From: G963663315 sp965208975 | Lineage (GTDB): Bacteria; Pseudomonadota; Gammaproteobacteria; Arenicellales; Poriferihabitantaceae | Direction of reading: 5' to 3' | DNA length: 64,000 nt | Assembly (NCBI GenBank): GCA_965208975.1 | Contig: CBDBQH010000003.1 | Coordinates: 558,001 to 622,000 of the forward strand | In this document: positions 50,981 to 59,342 of the stretch, one piece after another | Numbering within the stretch: position 1 is the stretch's first letter | Layout of the letters: each line of letters starts with the position of its first letter | Translations under genes and position numbers: made by a program | The notes under the pieces: model-generated | Told to the model about the DNA's origin: nothing | The model's input: only the letters and a program-made list of their open reading frames with translations | Databases searched by the model: none

Positions 50981-51011
50981 ATTATACATAAATATTACAA
51001 AAAATTAACAA
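50981..51011 (-). promoter_or_regulatory. Possible promoter of porin 1
   Basis: On the reverse strand TTGTTA (51011-51006) and TATAAT (50986-50981) are separated by 19 bp within an AT-rich stretch. This would give a leader of about 175 nt. The rest of 50796-51081 shows no gene. Confidence 0.3.
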
Positions 51012-51081
51012 TTTTCATAAAAAATTTTCATCGCCTGTTTCTCTGTCAATTCCTGCGGGAGCGGGAATCCAGGTTCCAGGG

Positions 51082-51365
51082 TCAGCTTTGCTTTTTGCCC
51101 GGGTCTTGAGATTCATGAAAAACGGTCAACACGTCGATACTGTCAGCATGAATCCGGTAAACGATACAAATAGGGAATGCTCGCTATAGTCATTTCACGC
51201 GTTTTGGGGAAATAACTTTTCCGGCATGTCTTGAATGAGTTTGAGAGCGTTATGGATCTTGTCCAGAATTGCCTTGGCAGCCGCCGGGCGTTGTTGCTCT
51301 TTTGCGATATACTGGTCAATATCAACAATATCGTTGTACGCGCGCTGCGTCAGGCGCAGTTTCAT
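51082..51365 (-). pseudogene. Frameshifted ParE/RelE-type toxin
   Basis: Begins MKLRLTQRAYNDIVDIDQYI at 51365, overlapping the antitoxin stop in an ATGA, and runs to a stop at 51195 after LIQDMPEKLFPQNA. The rest of a ParE fold continues in other frames: a short piece with TREMTIASIPYL, then ICIVYRIHADSIDVLTVFHE to a stop at 51082. At least two frameshifts break the gene, so an active toxin is not expected. Confidence 0.8.
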
Positions 51366-51586
51366 ACGTTACGATATTTCGCAAATAGTGAAAGAAGTTC
51401 TTGTTCGGAGACAAAGTTTCCAGCGTTGGCCTGATTCACTCCTTCATGCATCGCCGCTATTTGTTCCGGCGTGTATTCCCGGGCCTGGTCAGAAGTTATC
51501 ATGACCAAACTTTCAGCGATTTGATTTTGACGCGCAGGAGGTAACTTCCGTATCGCCTGGATGGCTTGTTCAAGCAATTCATTCAT
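51362..51586 (-). CDS. Antitoxin-like protein paired with broken ParE toxin
   Basis: 74 residues (MNELLEQAIQAIRKLPPARQ ... EQELLSLFAKYRNV), helical and charged, with a conserved 'LPPARQNQIAESL' stretch seen in small antitoxin-like proteins. It overlaps the toxin remnant by an ATGA, the usual order for ParDE/RelBE modules. A small palindrome, TGGTTTATACCA, lies just before its start (51590-51601). The toxin is frameshifted, leaving the antitoxin as an orphan. Confidence 0.7.
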   Translation of the reverse strand: MNELLEQAIQAIRKLPPARQNQIAESLVMITSDQAREYTPEQIAAMHEGVNQANAGNFVSEQELLSLFAKYRNV

Positions 51587-51689
51587 AACTGGTTTATACC
51601 ACTTTATGCCGCCTTTTCCAACGCTCCCTTCTCACGCTCCCTTCTCACGTTTCATAAAAAATTTCCATCGCCTGTTTTCTTGTCAGTTC

Positions 51690-51890
51690 TTACCCCAAAT
51701 ACGTCGCTGGATTCATACGATCATGCAATACCCGGACAATGGTAATACCGGATTTATCTTCAATATAGCCTGGCATTCAGAACGCGCCGTCTTAACCGGG
51801 CATGAACATCCTCACCGTCGGATACACGGCCTGCCTGAATATCCGCGATGCCTTTATCGATTTTAAGAAATTACTTCCTGGATTTCTTCA
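51690..51890 (-). pseudogene. Remnant of a second toxin-antitoxin pair
   Basis: The reverse strand reads KIDKGIADIQAGRVSDGEDV then HARLR, an antitoxin C-terminal half, followed in another frame by GYIEDKSGITIVRVLHDRMN then PATYLG and a stop at 51690, the C-terminal strand of a RelE/ParE toxin. The toxin's N-terminal two thirds are missing. The antitoxin's start region is replaced by the porin 2 leader near 51886. Between 51587 and 51689 is a 40 bp stretch (tttcataaaaaatttccatc) also found near 51013. Confidence 0.65.
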
Positions 51891-51937
51891 TCCCTCCCAA
51901 GAATTATCGACAACTATAATTTTTCAAGAGGTTAAAA
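51886..51937 (+). promoter_or_regulatory. Conserved porin leader, copy before porin 2
   Basis: The block ttcatccctcc.caagaattatcgacaactataatt is shared with the leader of porin 3 (57973-58025) and partly with porin 1. It ends in an AGAGGT(T) ribosome binding site 6-8 bp before the ATG. It is the point where upstream genes are truncated at both loci. Confidence 0.6.
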
Positions 51938-52891
51938 ATGAAGAAAACACTTATTGCAACCGCCGTATCGGCAGCGTTGATGGCGCCTGTTGCAGCTCAA
52001 GCGGAAGCGGATGTATCCTTATATGGTCGTATCCATCATGGAATATGGCTGAATAGTACAGATGGTTCGGATTCCGCAACTGATTTCGCCAGCGGTGGCA
52101 GCCGATTCGGCATCAAGGCCAGTTCGGACCTCGGCAACGGTATGACTGCGTCTGCCCACTACGAATTTGGCACCAATTCGGATTCATCCGAGGATGATTC
52201 CGGCGTTGCGGCCACCCGTATTGGTACGGTCGGTGTTTCCGGTGGTTTCGGCAGCATCACCCTGGGTAACCAGTGGGGCGCCTATTATAATAACGTTCCC
52301 TATCTTGATCCTACCTTCGAAAGTATCGGAGTCTTGTACTGGCAGAAGAGAAGCGGACTTGGATCAAAGTACAGAACTGCCAAAACTATCAAGTATTCCA
52401 ATTCATTCGGTCCGGTTTCCCTGGAACTGGATGCGCGCCCGGTTGATTCTGATCCCAGCAATCAGTACCGTGATGGTTTCGCCGTGGGCGCCACTTTTGC
52501 CGTTAATGACGCGATCTCCATCTCAGGCGCAATTGACGATGGCAATGATGAAAGGCTGACCGCTCTTCAGGGTAAGGTTTCCTTGGGCAACTACTCGCTG
52601 GCCATCGTCCGGCATTCCCGGAATCCCGATGGTAATGGAGTTGAACCCAGCGTGACCCAGTTCTGGGGCGGCGGTAGTTGGGGAGATACCAGTTTCCAGG
52701 TGGGCTTGGGCAACGCTGACATGGATAGCGGCGACGCTACCCCTGGCAACGACCCAAGTGGTATAACCGTCGGTGTTTATCGCAATATGGGTGGTGGTTT
52801 AACACTGATGTACGAAGGCGGAAAACTCGATAATGATGGCGATGGCGCAGACGTTACTGATCATTGGCTTGGAGTGAAGTACGACTTCTAG
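51938..52891 (+). CDS. General outer-membrane porin, paralogue 2
   Basis: 317 residues, same signal peptide as porins 1 and 3 (MKKTLIATAVSAALMAPVAA). The mature protein begins EADVSLYGRIHHGIW and contains SRFGIKASSDLGNGMTASAH and IGTVGVSGGFGSITLGNQWG. It ends HWLGVKYDF. Surface-loop regions differ strongly from the paralogues, suggesting a different pore or immune/phage exposure. It is followed by a strong terminator and then a DUF1703 leader. Confidence 0.93.
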   Translation: MKKTLIATAVSAALMAPVAAQAEADVSLYGRIHHGIWLNSTDGSDSATDFASGGSRFGIKASSDLGNGMTASAHYEFGTNSDSSEDDSGVAATRIGTVGVSGGFGSITLGNQWGAYYNNVPYLDPTFESIGVLYWQKRSGLGSKYRTAKTIKYSNSFGPVSLELDARPVDSDPSNQYRDGFAVGATFAVNDAISISGAIDDGNDERLTALQGKVSLGNYSLAIVRHSRNPDGNGVEPSVTQFWGGGSWGDTSFQVGLGNADMDSGDATPGNDPSGITVGVYRNMGGGLTLMYEGGKLDNDGDGADVTDHWLGVKYDF

Positions 52892-52910
52892 TCTCGAGCC
52901 TGCTTCATCC

Positions 52911-52947
52911 AACCGGGTTGTGCCGTCAGGCGCAGCCCGGTTTTTTT
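52911..52947 (+). terminator. Intrinsic terminator of porin 2
   Basis: Stem AACCGGGTTGTGCC / GGCGCAGCCCGGTT, GTCA loop and seven T. It is the same element as at 49779-49814 on the other strand. Confidence 0.92.
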
Positions 52948-52984
52948 ATACCCGGAATGACGGGCTCAGAATGACGGGCTCACG

Positions 52985-53047
52985 CTTGCACCCAACCGCA
53001 TGGAGTGGCATGATTGACTGAACTCCCCACCCCAAAGAACACGGACA
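52985..53047 (+). repeat. DUF1703 cassette leader, copy 2
   Basis: 63 bp identical to copy 1 from cttgcaccca to the ATG. The upstream sequence is the porin 2 terminator region, unrelated to thrC. Confidence 0.92.
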
Positions 53048-54613
53048 ATGACCCGCCACCAACTCCCGATCGGCATCCAGGATTTTCGCAGAATCCGGGA
53101 ACAGGACTGCTACTATGTAGACAAAACCTCCCATATCCGGCGGCTGATCGAAATGGGGAGTTTCTACTTCCTGTCGCGTCCACGCAGGTTCGGCAAGAGT
53201 CTGCTGATCTCTACATTACAGGAACTGTTCGAGGGCAATGAGCCCCTGTTTCAGGGACTCGACATCCATGACCATTGGGACTGGTCGGTTCAGTATCCAG
53301 TGGTTCGTCTGAGCTTCGGTGGCAAACACAACGAACCCGGAGACCTCGCCCAAAGCATTGAAAGCCAACTGGCCATCACAGAAAGCAATATGGGTCTTGA
53401 GCCGCCCCAATCGCCACTCACAGGTCCGGAACGCCTGCGACACCTTCTGAACCGCCTCCACCAGACTACCGGCCAGCAGGCTGTGGTACTGGTAGATGAA
53501 TACGACAAGCCGATCCTGGATGTACTGGATGACCCGGACATGGCCAGAGCCAACCGGGATTATTTGCGAGGATTCTACGGCATCATCAAGGACAGCGCCC
53601 GCGATGTTCGCTTCGTCTTCGTCACCGGCATCAGTATGTTCTCGAAAGTGAGCCTGTTCTCCGGTCTCAATAATCTGGACAACATCAGCCTTGACCCGGA
53701 GTTCGCCACCATTTGCGGCTATACCGACCGGGATTTGGATACCGTATTCGCGCCGGAGCTTCCCGGCCTTGACCGAGATGAAGTCCGCAAATGGTATAAC
53801 GGCTATCACTGGCTTGGAGAGGAGAAGGTTTATAACCCGTTCGATCTGTTGTTGTTGTTCCGCAAACGCCAGTTCAAGGCTCACTGGTTCGAGACCGGCT
53901 CTCCGACCTTCTTGTTCCGTATGATGATGGAACGGGAAGTCAGCCCGTTGGAACTGGAGAATCGGATTTGTGATGAAGACCTGGTTTCTACCTTTGATGT
54001 GGAGAACATCACCATTGACGCGCTGTTGTTCCAGACCGGCTATCTGACCATTACCGAAGAGGAATGGGATGGCGCCCAGACCTTCTATACCCTTGACTAT
54101 CCCAACTTCGAGGTACGCCAGAGTCTGAATCAGGGCTTGCTGGGCTATCTCGGTCGACAGGGACGGGAAGTATCCGAGCGTGGCAAGGAACTCAGCCGTC
54201 TGCTGGCGGCCAATGACTTTGATGGATTCACGGATTGCCTGCAATCATTCTTCGCCGGGATTCCCTATCAGTGGCAAACCCGCACCGGGCCAGCCCGCTA
54301 TGAAGCCTGGTACGCCGGTATGCTGTATGCCTGTTTTCGCACTATCGGGCTGGACCTGCGGGTAGAGGATTCTTCCGGTCGCGGGCGGGCGGATATGGTG
54401 GTATTGCATGGCCATCAGGTATTCGTGCTTGAGTTCAAGATGACCGATGGAGACGAGGACGGCGAGGATGCGGCGTATCAGGCGATTGAACAGATACAGG
54501 AAAAGGGCTATGCCGACCAATACCGGAGCCGGGGTCAACCCATCCACCTGATCGGTATATCATTCAGTGCAAAAGACAGGAATCTGGCGGCGGTGAAGGT
54601 GGTTTCGGCCTGA
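53048..54613 (+). CDS. AAA-ATPase-like / PD-(D/E)XK nuclease family protein (DUF1703), copy 2
   Basis: 521 residues, same architecture as the copy at 47276: Walker A variant SRPRRFGKSLL, Walker B VVLVDEYDKPILD and nuclease strands GRADMVVLHGHQVFVLEFKM. It is almost identical to copy 1 except for a block at about residues 105-145 (LAITESNMGLEPPQSPLTGP) and a few single changes. That block also differs from copy 3, giving a mosaic. All catalytic motifs are kept and there is no frameshift, so it is probably functional. Confidence 0.9.
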   Translation: MTRHQLPIGIQDFRRIREQDCYYVDKTSHIRRLIEMGSFYFLSRPRRFGKSLLISTLQELFEGNEPLFQGLDIHDHWDWSVQYPVVRLSFGGKHNEPGDLAQSIESQLAITESNMGLEPPQSPLTGPERLRHLLNRLHQTTGQQAVVLVDEYDKPILDVLDDPDMARANRDYLRGFYGIIKDSARDVRFVFVTGISMFSKVSLFSGLNNLDNISLDPEFATICGYTDRDLDTVFAPELPGLDRDEVRKWYNGYHWLGEEKVYNPFDLLLLFRKRQFKAHWFETGSPTFLFRMMMEREVSPLELENRICDEDLVSTFDVENITIDALLFQTGYLTITEEEWDGAQTFYTLDYPNFEVRQSLNQGLLGYLGRQGREVSERGKELSRLLAANDFDGFTDCLQSFFAGIPYQWQTRTGPARYEAWYAGMLYACFRTIGLDLRVEDSSGRGRADMVVLHGHQVFVLEFKMTDGDEDGEDAAYQAIEQIQEKGYADQYRSRGQPIHLIGISFSAKDRNLAAVKVVSA

Positions 54614-54636
54614 AAGTCCTGATTTATGAACATGAT

Positions 54637-54771
54637 TCTGGAATGTCCACATCCCTGCAAACACTCTTCACTCAATCTATAACCTGCTTACAGGCGGGCG
54701 ACATCACTTGGGAGTGTAAGAATTGCATATCACTTTTCTCCATTTGGTCGCCCAATCCTGTGTGTCGAATG
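54637..54771. repeat. 135 bp intergenic repeat, copy A
   Basis: From tctggaatgtccacatccct to 'tgtgtgtcgaatg'. It matches 59115-59252 with scattered changes and small indels. It lies between DUF1703 copy 2 and the AAA_14 gene; the other copy lies between porin 3 and parD. No coding sense is seen. Confidence 0.8.
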
Positions 54772-54826
54772 ACCGGACCAATCGTTTTCGTTGTAATTTC
54801 GGAATTAAAGTCCTAATATACAAGGT

Positions 54827-55996
54827 ATGTTGATTCGTTGGATTACAGAGAAACTTCAGAAGAATATCTTGCAGGCGCCTGCGGTGGCGCTGCTTGGCGC
54901 ACGTCAGACAGGTAAGACAACGCTTGCCAAAACTCTGGCGAAGAGCATGGATTCAATCTATCTGGATCTGGAATCGCCAGAAGATATGCTGAAGCTCAGC
55001 GACCCCACCCGTTTTTTAAGCGCCCAGGGCGGTAAGCTCGTCATTCTGGATGAGATACATCGGGTTCCTGATCTGTTTATGATATTAAGGGGCTTGATTG
55101 ATAAAAACAGGGAACAGGGCCGTAAATCCGGTCAGTTTTTGTTGCTTGGCTCAGCATCTATGGATTTACTGCGTCAATCTTCTGAAAGCCTTGCCGGGCG
55201 TATCAATTATGTTGAAATGGGTGGGCTGAATATTCTGGAAACAGGACAGGATCAGCCAAACCAGCAAAAGCTTTGGCTACGAGGAGGATTCCCGGACAGC
55301 TATCTGGCCACCGATGATAATATTGCCATGGATTGGCTTGAGAATTTGATCCGTACCTATCTCGAACGCGATGTGCCGCAAATGGGTTTTCGAGTGCCCG
55401 CCGGCAGGTTACGCCGCTTGTGGACGATGATGGCACACTTGCAAGGCGAGCCTGTGAGCTATTCCAAACTGGGCGCCAACCTGGAAATTGATGGCAAAAC
55501 TATCAGAAATTACATTGATATACTGACGGACCTGTTACTGGTCAGACGTCTGGAGCCATGGCATGCGAATGTGAAAAAACGGCTGGTCAAGTCACCGCGC
55601 TACTATATCCGTGATAGTGGTATCCAGCACCGTTTGCTGGGCATTAACAGTTACAACGCCTTACTCTCCAATCCGGCGCTGGGCAAAAGCTGGGAAGGGT
55701 TTGTCGTCGAGAATATTCACTCCGTCTTGCCGCGCCGCGCTGAAACCTGCTTTTATCGCACTGCCGCCGGGGCTGAGATTGATCTGGTGATCAAGATGCC
55801 ATCATCGGAAATCTGGGCTGTGGAAATCAAATACGGCACAGCCCCCAAACCGGGTAAACACTACAGCCAAATTTGCGATGATGTCGGCGCAACCCGGAAA
55901 TATATCCTTTATGGCGGTGATGATGAATTTCCAATCGGTGATGATGTCGTCTTTGTTTCCCTGCCCCGGTTTATGGAGAAGCTTCGCTCCAATTAG
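54827..55996 (+). CDS. AAA_14/DUF4143 family ATPase, full length
   Basis: 389 residues. Walker A LLGARQTGKTTLAKTL (about residues 23-38), Walker B KLVILDEIHRVPDLF, sensor LLGSASMDLLRQSSESLAGR and LWLRGGFPDSYLA. The DUF4143 region is LEIDGKTIRNYIDILTDLLL and SPRYYIRDSGIQHRLLG. The nuclease-like C-terminus is AEIDLVIKMPSSEIWAVEIK and the end is VFVSLPRFMEKL. It is the intact counterpart of the deleted gene at 48926. A short inverted repeat (TAATT-tcgg-AATTA, 54794-54807) precedes it. Its function is unknown. Confidence 0.9.
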   Translation: MLIRWITEKLQKNILQAPAVALLGARQTGKTTLAKTLAKSMDSIYLDLESPEDMLKLSDPTRFLSAQGGKLVILDEIHRVPDLFMILRGLIDKNREQGRKSGQFLLLGSASMDLLRQSSESLAGRINYVEMGGLNILETGQDQPNQQKLWLRGGFPDSYLATDDNIAMDWLENLIRTYLERDVPQMGFRVPAGRLRRLWTMMAHLQGEPVSYSKLGANLEIDGKTIRNYIDILTDLLLVRRLEPWHANVKKRLVKSPRYYIRDSGIQHRLLGINSYNALLSNPALGKSWEGFVVENIHSVLPRRAETCFYRTAAGAEIDLVIKMPSSEIWAVEIKYGTAPKPGKHYSQICDDVGATRKYILYGGDDEFPIGDDVVFVSLPRFMEKLRSN

Positions 55997-56088
55997 CAAG
56001 CCAATACTACTAAAGAACGGGCGATACGACATCGTAGAGCCTGCCCTCGACTTGACCGGGGGGCAGGTCACTGTGCCCGCCCGCCACC

Positions 56089-56175
56089 AAAGCCGGAGAC
56101 AGCTTGATGATACGACAATGGCCGCATTTGTCCGGGCGCTGGAAGCAGAAGGGAAAGCCCCGTCCACGATCAAAC
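56089..56175 (+). pseudogene. 87 bp fragment of the tyrosine recombinase gene
   Basis: Matches positions 60061-60147 of the recombinase gene base for base as far as I can read, from aaagccggagacagcttgat to 'ccacgatcaaac'. It lies between two convergent AAA_14 genes and is joined on the left to a GC-rich dispersed repeat (about 56034-56088). Confidence 0.85.
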
Positions 56176-56183
56176 GAGACTGT

Positions 56184-57305
56184 TCACATTCCGGCAACGG
56201 TCAGAACGATCCCTCCCCGGCGAATTTTACAGGACTGCTTCACGAATGGACTGATGATAAAATTTTCACCGTTTGGATACCATTTACGAAATTCCTGAAT
56301 ACTGGCCGGATTCAATTTGTCCGGGTTGATCTTGCATTCAAATGTATCAACCCGGTCGCTCCCTTTTCGTACCACAAAGTCTATCTCTCGATGGGATTTA
56401 TCCTGCCAATAGAAAATATCATCATCCGCGTAGCGAAAGCGCAAGCTGTCCAGCGCCAGATGCTCCCACAGTATTCCCCGGTCATCGTCCCGAATACTGC
56501 TCCATCCTTTTTCAAAGGTGACAAAGCCGGTATCAAAGGCATAACATTTTGGACGACTCACGATTTCCCGCCTGCCACCACCATGGTAGGGTGGTAGCAG
56601 ATGCACCGCATGGGCAATTTGCATTGCGGCAACATGAGAGATTACTGTAGGGCGTGTGATTGATTCGATGCTGTTTGCCATTTGTGTGTAGTCCAGCAGG
56701 CCGCCACTTTGCCGTAACAATAATCGAAACAAGGCCAAAAAACCCCGCCGATTACGAAAACCAAAAAGCTCCTGAATATCACGCGCATAAAAACTGTCGA
56801 TCCATTCGTTAAAAAACCCGGAGCTTTTCTGATTGGATAAAAGTAGCTCAGGTAAGCCACCGTGTAACAAGCGATGATCCAGATGGGGTCTGCCAAAGGT
56901 TTTGGCGCATTCTTCCCACAACACAGGACACAAGAACAGGGTTTGTTTACGTCCCGTGAGAGAATCCCGAAATTTACCGGTTGCCGCCAGCGTTGAGGAA
57001 CCTGTTGCCAGTATTTTCAACTGAGGAAATTCATCGGCAGCAATTTTTAACAGCAGGCTTGGGTCAGGCAGGCGGTGAACTTCATCAAAAATCAATACCT
57101 GTTTATCCGAATGATCATGCAGAAACAGTTCAGGGTCTTCCAGAGACCTTGCTACAGAAGGAAGGTCACAATTCATGTAAGTCGCATCGGGTAACATCCG
57201 GGTCAGTGTGGTTTTGCCAACCCGACGTACACCCGATAACCAGACAACAGACCGCTTCTGCCATGCCAGACGCAGTCTTTCCAGCCACAAGTTACGCTTT
57301 ACCAT
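56184..57305 (-). CDS. AAA_14/DUF4143 family ATPase, divergent member
   Basis: 373 residues. Walker A VVWLSGVRRVGKTTLTRM, Walker B QVLIFDEVHRLPDPSLL and sensor ILATGSSTLAATGKFRDSLT. The middle has LLHGGLPELLLSNQKSSGFF, then a winged-helix part (SIESITRPTVISHVAAMQ) and a nuclease-like end (REIDFVVRKGSDRVDTFECK). The sequence is clearly different from the 7181 and 54827 members, so it is not a recent duplicate. A perfect 17 bp inverted repeat covers its start codon. It converges on the recombinase fragment. Confidence 0.88.
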   Translation of the reverse strand: MVKRNLWLERLRLAWQKRSVVWLSGVRRVGKTTLTRMLPDATYMNCDLPSVARSLEDPELFLHDHSDKQVLIFDEVHRLPDPSLLLKIAADEFPQLKILATGSSTLAATGKFRDSLTGRKQTLFLCPVLWEECAKTFGRPHLDHRLLHGGLPELLLSNQKSSGFFNEWIDSFYARDIQELFGFRNRRGFLALFRLLLRQSGGLLDYTQMANSIESITRPTVISHVAAMQIAHAVHLLPPYHGGGRREIVSRPKCYAFDTGFVTFEKGWSSIRDDDRGILWEHLALDSLRFRYADDDIFYWQDKSHREIDFVVRKGSDRVDTFECKINPDKLNPASIQEFRKWYPNGENFIISPFVKQSCKIRRGGIVLTVAGM

Positions 57306-57349
57306 AAATGTATTTTACATATAGACCGCCAAATGTAAAATACATTTAT
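57304..57349. promoter_or_regulatory. Perfect 17 bp inverted repeat over the AAA_14 start codon
   Basis: ATAAATGTATTTTACAT and ATGTAAAATACATTTAT with a 12 bp spacer. The left arm includes part of the start codon at 57303-57305. It could be an operator for autoregulation or an mRNA hairpin that hides the start. Confidence 0.6.
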
Positions 57350-57375
57350 AAAAATCCCCTTCATCTGCACTTGCG

Positions 57376-57978
57376 TCAAAGTTTCCTGTCAATATCATCC
57401 ATAACCTCCCAATGACCCTTCCTGGTTGGCCCAACATGACGAATACGACCTGCTTTCCTGAGATTATCGAGGTGGTATCTGATGCCATCAGAAGTAATTC
57501 CAATACGGGCTGCCAATGCCGTACCGGTAAATTCCGGGTACTCACGCAGCAAGGCAAGAATTTTTTCTTGGGTAGTTTCTTGGGTAGTTTCTTGGGTAGT
57601 TGCGCCACTGGTGCGTCCCTCAATGCTATCAACGTAAGCATCTGAAAACATAAACTTGATCCATACATCCGGTTGCACTTGTATGACTGGCTCAGGCGTA
57701 CCCGCCTCTCGGCAGGATTCAAAGATACGATAAATACCTCGTCCCCAGGATTCTATTTCACCAGCTCGGAAAAAAGCGTTTGCAATATCCGGGTTGAATG
57801 GTTGTGAGGGATGCTGTCCCAGAAGTTTTTCCAAAGACCAATTCCGGGGCAACTCTCCAGGGTTCCAGATCTTCAATTGGTCCGCATAAACCCGGATTTG
57901 AATTTGCGCGGCCACAGCATAATCACGATGGACCACGGCATTCAGCAATGCTTCCCGAATCCTCCCGATTCCTTTCAT
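57376..57978 (-). pseudogene. 5'-truncated HATPase_c_4 / winged-helix regulator
   Basis: The 200 residues left correspond to the C-terminal part of AlbA_2/HATPase_c_4 proteins (RecG-like family): IREALLNAVVHRDYAVAAQI, FNPDIANAFFRAGEIESWGR and GIYRIFESC, then a winged helix (FTGTALAARIGITSDGIRYH). The N-terminal AlbA_2 domain is missing, and the frame begins exactly where the porin 3 leader starts. Three 12 bp repeats (57567-57602) encode TTQETTQETTQE. It may still yield a short protein but is probably a remnant. Confidence 0.75.
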
Positions 57979-58025
57979 CCCTCCTCAAGAATTATCGACA
58001 ACTATAATTCTCACAGAGGTAAAAG
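57973..58025 (+). promoter_or_regulatory. Conserved porin leader, copy before porin 3
   Basis: It matches the leader of porin 2 at 51886-51937 and the region before porin 1, ending 'cacagaggtaaaag' before the ATG. The TATAAT in it (58003-58008) is too close to the start to be the -10. Confidence 0.6.
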
Positions 58026-59045
58026 ATGAAGAAAACACTTATTGCAACCGCCGTATCGGCAGCGCTGATGGCGCCTGTTGCAGCTCAAGCGGATGTGACT
58101 GTATATGGTCGTATCCATCAGGGGATCCAGCTCGTCAATCCAGAGGTAGGGGAGAGCACAACTGACTTTATCAATGTTGGTTCCCGTTTCGGCATCAAGG
58201 CCAGTTCGGATCTTGGTAACGGCATGACCGCTTCCGCTCATTATGAATTCACCACCGACTCAGATGTAAAAGGGTCTGGCGTTGCCAATACCCGTATCGC
58301 CACAGTCGGGGTTTCCGGTGGTTTTGGTAGTGTTGATCTCGGTCAACAATGGGGCGCCTACTATAACAAGGTCGGTGTGCATGTGGATCCAACCTTCAAT
58401 GTAGGGGGGCTTACATACGGGTTATTCGGCTTCTATGCGGACGAACTTGAGGAATTTGGATTTTCAGAGGAAGAAGCAAAGGCTCTGAAAAATGGAGGCG
58501 GACCGTTCCGCACCCCCAACACGATCAAGTACTCTAATTCATTCGGCCCGGTTTCCCTGGAACTCGATGCACGACTGGATGGATCAGAAAAAGAAGGTGG
58601 CGATGGGTTGGCTGCTGCGGTCAGTGTTGCGGTGAATGATAATATCACCCTCGCGGCTGCTATCGACGATACCGAAGATAGTCACTCTTTAATGGGCGGG
58701 GCTATCAAGGTTTCCATAGGCAATTACTGGGCATCTGTTGCACAGCATTCAGTGGATATTGACGGTGTAGAAGATACATTAGATGCCAGCACGACCCAGT
58801 TCTGGGTAGGTGGTAACTTCGGTAATACCTCCGCCATGCTCGGCACGGGCCGTGCTGACCTTGACATAGATGACAATGCAGCTGGTAACGACCCGAGTGA
58901 TGTCACCCTGGGTATCTACCATGATCTGGGCGGAGGCTTGAAGCTGCTGTACGAGGGCAATAAGAAGGATACCGATGGTTTCAAGGTCGATGACAAGGGT
59001 AAAGACAAAACTGTTCACCTGTTCGGCATCAGTCTGGATTTCTGA
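58026..59045 (+). CDS. General outer-membrane porin, paralogue 3
   Basis: 339 residues. It has the same signal peptide and the N-terminal DVTVYGRIHQGIQL closest to porin 1. SRFGIKASSDLGNGMTASAH and VANTRIATVGVSGGFGSVDL follow, and it ends LFGISLDF. It has an extra acidic segment near residues 135-160 (DELEEFGFSEEEAKALKNGG), a probable surface or constriction loop absent from the other two. It has a strong terminator downstream. Its leader truncates the regulator gene on its left. Confidence 0.93.
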   Translation: MKKTLIATAVSAALMAPVAAQADVTVYGRIHQGIQLVNPEVGESTTDFINVGSRFGIKASSDLGNGMTASAHYEFTTDSDVKGSGVANTRIATVGVSGGFGSVDLGQQWGAYYNKVGVHVDPTFNVGGLTYGLFGFYADELEEFGFSEEEAKALKNGGGPFRTPNTIKYSNSFGPVSLELDARLDGSEKEGGDGLAAAVSVAVNDNITLAAAIDDTEDSHSLMGGAIKVSIGNYWASVAQHSVDIDGVEDTLDASTTQFWVGGNFGNTSAMLGTGRADLDIDDNAAGNDPSDVTLGIYHDLGGGLKLLYEGNKKDTDGFKVDDKGKDKTVHLFGISLDF

Positions 59046-59070
59046 GCAAACTGAACGCAAGCCAATCAAG

Positions 59071-59103
59071 CGGGACTGTCATTACGACAGTCCCGTTTTT
59101 TTT
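59071..59103 (+). terminator. Intrinsic terminator of porin 3
   Basis: Stem CGGGACTGTC / GACAGTCCCG with loop ATTAC and eight T, 26 bp after the stop. It is different in sequence from the porin 1 and 2 terminators. Confidence 0.92.
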
Positions 59104-59114
59104 ATGGGCAGGAG

Positions 59115-59252
59115 TCTGGAATGTCTAAATCCCTGCAAACAATCTTCACTCAATCTATAACCTGTCTACAGGCGGGTGACATCATCCAGGAGTAATAAGA
59201 ATTTTATGTCACTTTTCTCCATAATTGGTCACCCAATCCTGTGTGTCGAATG
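59115..59252. repeat. 135 bp intergenic repeat, copy B
   Basis: Second copy of 54637-54771. It is directly followed by a tandem 14 bp repeat (cgaatgccgctatt twice) and the parD promoter. Confidence 0.8.
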
Positions 59253-59275
59253 CCGCTATTCGAATGCCGCTATTC

Positions 59276-59320
59276 TTGACAGAATCAGGAATACATCTTA
59301 TATGTAAGAATATATCTTAC
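59276..59320 (+). promoter_or_regulatory. parD promoter with overlapping palindromic operators
   Basis: TTGACA (59276-59281), 17 bp spacer and TATATG (59299-59304). Two perfect palindromes overlap the -10: TCTTA-TATG-TAAGA (59296-59309) and GTAAGA-ATATA-TCTTAC (59304-59320). This is the expected layout for antitoxin autoregulation. Confidence 0.7.
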
Positions 59321-59342
59321 TATTGGTAATGCAGGCAGGTGA

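Noticed and set aside
58003..58008. TATAAT in the porin leaders as -10 box
   Set aside because: Transcription would start on the ribosome binding site, leaving no leader; no -35 at proper distance.
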